Shown here piece by piece: positions 6,505 through 7,804 of a stretch of 7,804 nt of DNA. This DNA is from Bacteroidales bacterium (GTDB lineage Bacteria > Bacteroidota > Bacteroidia > Bacteroidales > UBA932): NCBI GenBank assembly GCA_004552965.1, contig SFMU01000070.1, forward strand, positions 1-7,804, read 5' to 3'. The notes under the pieces were generated by a model, which was not told the DNA's origin, ran no database searches, and worked only from the letters and a program-made list of their open reading frames with translations. Within the stretch, counting starts at the first letter, position 1. Every line of letters begins with the position of its first letter. Position numbers and translations under genes: made by a program.

Positions 6505-7482
6505 TCAGGCCTTCTTCTGCAAGGCTTTCACCTCCTCGACCGGAAGTCCGATGCATCTTGCAACAGTCTCCGGCGGTATACCTTCGGCTAGAAAACTCCT
6601 TGCAACGGATAACGCTTTCTCTGCAGCACCTTCGACGCGACCCTCAGCACGACCTTCTTCACGACCCTCGGCACGACCTTCAGCTCGCCCTTTTTCACGA
6701 CCTTCGGCACGTCCCTCCTCGAGCCCCTCGCGGTAGCAGATGCTCTTCTCGTATTCGAAATCGTGTTCGTTCTTCATATCCTGATCATAGATTTCTTTCT
6801 TCTCGGGCGTGAAAGCGGCAATCTCCGTGGCGGTCAGCAGAGCCTTCGACTCCGGATCATCCAGCCAGTCCGGCATCTGCGTGAACTCGGCGGCATGCCT
6901 GAACCAGTAGAACAGCCTGTCCCGCGCCGTGACGCATTCCTCCGCGCTCTTGTCGAAGCGCCCGATTTCCGCCAAGATAATAAAAATCGTCGAATATGGG
7001 CATTCCCCGGTCCGCTTTTCTGTAAAGGTGTAATGCGATACGATGTGGTCCGCATCCCACAGCTCCGGACTCTCGTGCGGATAGTTCTGGGCCAGGAACG
7101 CGATCTCGAAGACTGGATGCAGCGAGGCATAGTCCCCGCCGGCGAGCAGCTGCGAATGATACTGACCCGCAGCATAGTAGACACAGCGGCTGAACAGCCG
7201 GCTGTCCACCTTCTTCTGCACCTCTACCCCAAGAATATTCCCCTCCGCATCCCTGCAGACCAGATCGAGGATGGTCTTCTTGCTGTAGACCGTCTCGGGA
7301 GGCTGCTCACGGTCGCGGTACTCAATAATGTCACTCACACGCACATCGTCGGGAAGCACTGCATTGAGCAGGCTTATGAGCAGCGATTTGTTCGCCGGAT
7401 CGGCATATACCGCCTTGAAGCCCGCATCGGAAAGCAGGTTGACGAATACGGGCGTTTCGCCCTGTGAAGTTTTCCTGTTCAT
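6505..7482 (-). CDS. Rpn-family PD-(D/E)XK nuclease / putative transposase
   Basis: This 325-residue protein (ATG at 7482; an in-frame GTG at 7503 would add seven residues) belongs to the PDDEXK_2/Rpn group, DNA endonucleases linked to RecA-independent recombination and, in E. coli, to phage defence. The N-terminal motif SDAGFKAVYADPANKSLLISLLNAVL (about 18-43) is typical. The nuclease core shows D73 in ILDLVC and E87-V-Q89-K90 in GVEVQKK, followed by SRCVYYAAGQYHSQL and GGDYASLHPVFEIAF. The C-terminal part has the usual tandem EGR-type hydrophilic repeats (about 252-285), then a helical tail AEGIPPETVARCIGLPVEEVKALQKKA. The gene converges on the receptor gene, and its 3' end is followed by an array of copies of that end. 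It looks intact. An internal in-frame ATG at 6777 could yield a 90-residue C-terminal product, as known for Rpn antitoxin RpnS; this is not shown here. Confidence 0.87.
   Translation of the reverse strand: MNRKTSQGETPVFVNLLSDAGFKAVYADPANKSLLISLLNAVLPDDVRVSDIIEYRDREQPPETVYSKKTILDLVCRDAEGNILGVEVQKKVDSRLFSRCVYYAAGQYHSQLLAGGDYASLHPVFEIAFLAQNYPHESPELWDADHIVSHYTFTEKRTGECPYSTIFIILAEIGRFDKSAEECVTARDRLFYWFRHAAEFTQMPDWLDDPESKALLTATEIAAFTPEKKEIYDQDMKNEHDFEYEKSICYREGLEEGRAEGREKGRAEGRAEGREEGRAEGRVEGAAEKALSVARSFLAEGIPPETVARCIGLPVEEVKALQKKA
6628..6729 (-). repeat. In-gene GC-rich repeats encoding EGRA/EGRE tetrapeptides
   Basis: Within the Rpn gene, degenerate 12-bp units encode a run of EGRA, EGRE, KGRA and EGRV. 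Steps of 12 bp keep frame, so slippage would change the length of the linker without breaking the gene. Such runs are common in this family between the nuclease and the tail. Confidence 0.75.
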
Positions 7483-7502
7483 AGTTTTGGTTTTATCCTC
7501 CA

Positions 7503-7530
7503 CGAATATATCGCAACATTTACAGGAAAA
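7503..7530 (-). promoter_or_regulatory. Weak candidate promoter for the Rpn gene
   Basis: On the minus strand TATATTCG (complement of 7503-7510) differs by one base from TAnnTTTG and lies 20 nt before the ATG at 7482. No clear TTTG -33 box is present; a T-rich stretch lies at 7527-7530. If it is used, transcription would start downstream of the GTG at 7503, which supports the ATG as the start. GAGGA about 13 nt before the ATG is a loose ribosome-binding match. Confidence 0.25.
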
Positions 7531-7650
7531 CCACAGCCGCAGCCCTTCCGGGCGCAGATATTTACGTTTCTTTAAGCTTTTTCCGAATCTTTAATCCTCA
7601 GAACCTTTTCACTGGCAGGCGTCATCGTCTGGCGAGTCGGTCGAAAAGAG
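7531..7650. other. Spacer upstream of the Rpn gene
   Basis: No gene is supported. A partly AT-rich stretch (about 7559-7600) could hold further promoter elements, and GCCC/GGGC forms only a 4-bp hairpin near 7548-7559. It separates the Rpn start from the inverted satellite copy. Confidence 0.4.
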
Positions 7651-7735
7651 GTTTAAAACCGGTCTCTGGCCGATGCCCCGGCCGGTCTTCGGCACAGCCA
7701 CTTCGCCCACAGGTGCCTCAGTGGCATCCTCGCGG
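7651..7735 (-). repeat. Inverted, mosaic copy of the 177/72-bp satellite unit
   Basis: On the minus strand this reads GAGGATGCCACTGAGG, then CACCTGTGGGCG, then GTGGCTGTGCCGAAGACCGG, matching the 72-bp unit (closest to those at 2507 and 2829). It then switches to GGCATCGGCCAGAGACCGGTTT, which matches the middle of the 177-bp unit (GCATCGGCAAGAGACCGGTTT). It is therefore a single recombinant unit in opposite orientation, about 4.7 kb from the main array. Its outer end contains GGTTT-A-AAACC (7650-7660), a small inverted repeat. Confidence 0.75.
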
Positions 7736-7804
7736 AGCCACTGTGAGTTGGTGTATCGGATAGTAGCCGAATTGGGCTTCGTGAAATTCACCTGGCACGG
7801 GCCG
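7736..7804. other. Window edge, no feature recognised
   Basis: A minus-strand frame is open from the edge into the satellite copy, but its sequence matches no family I recognise and it runs through the repeat. It may be the 3' end of a gene starting outside the window. I do not annotate a product. Confidence 0.3.

Noticed and set aside
6228..6812. Plus-strand frames over the tail array and Rpn 3' end
   Set aside because: They are complements of the tail cassettes and of the EGR repeats; the Rpn protein on the minus strand explains the sequence.
6763..7467. A 234-codon plus-strand frame
   Set aside because: It is antisense to the Rpn nuclease core, whose motifs are recognisable on the minus strand.

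Overview
The window looks like chromosomal DNA from a member of the Bacteroidales with fairly high GC (Alistipes-like or a relative). The grounds are a TonB-dependent receptor with the N-terminal carboxypeptidase-regulatory-like domain typical of Bacteroidetes, a PDDEXK_2-type Rpn nuclease, and sequences matching the Bacteroidetes -7 promoter consensus TAnnTTTG. Genus cannot be fixed from the sequence alone.

Layout: (1) 1-1433 and possibly to about 1700, an IS110-family insertion sequence with one intact DEDD transposase (234-1382). Stem-loops lie on both sides, and two of them share the words GTAAGGTC and CTACCTT. (2) 1433-3000, a gene-free stretch made of repeats: a 61-bp duplication, three 51-bp hairpin units, then a regular composite array alternating 177-bp and 72-bp units. 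(3) 3005-6071, a probable two-gene operon: a small His-rich, membrane-anchored or exported protein (GTG start at 3073) and an outer-membrane TonB-dependent receptor (ATG at 3777). A CCGGAG-phased minisatellite of 12-14 bp lies between them. The histidines and a Cys-x-x-Cys in the plug suggest uptake of a metal or metal complex, but this is inference. (4) 6108-7482, a minus-strand Rpn-family PD-(D/E)XK nuclease. Immediately beyond its stop codon is an array of degenerate copies of its own 3' coding end, most with their own stop codon. (5) 7531-7804, a non-coding end with one inverted, mosaic copy of the 177/72-bp repeat.

The receptor operon and the Rpn gene converge on the tail-cassette array. 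Four intact genes are supported: transposase, His-rich protein, receptor and Rpn nuclease. Every spacer between them contains a different repeat family or paired stem-loops. Long open frames inside these repeats are by-products of stop-poor repeat DNA and are not annotated as genes. The most unusual feature is the array of C-terminal tail copies downstream of the Rpn gene. The second is the 177/72-bp array with its inverted copy beyond the operon.
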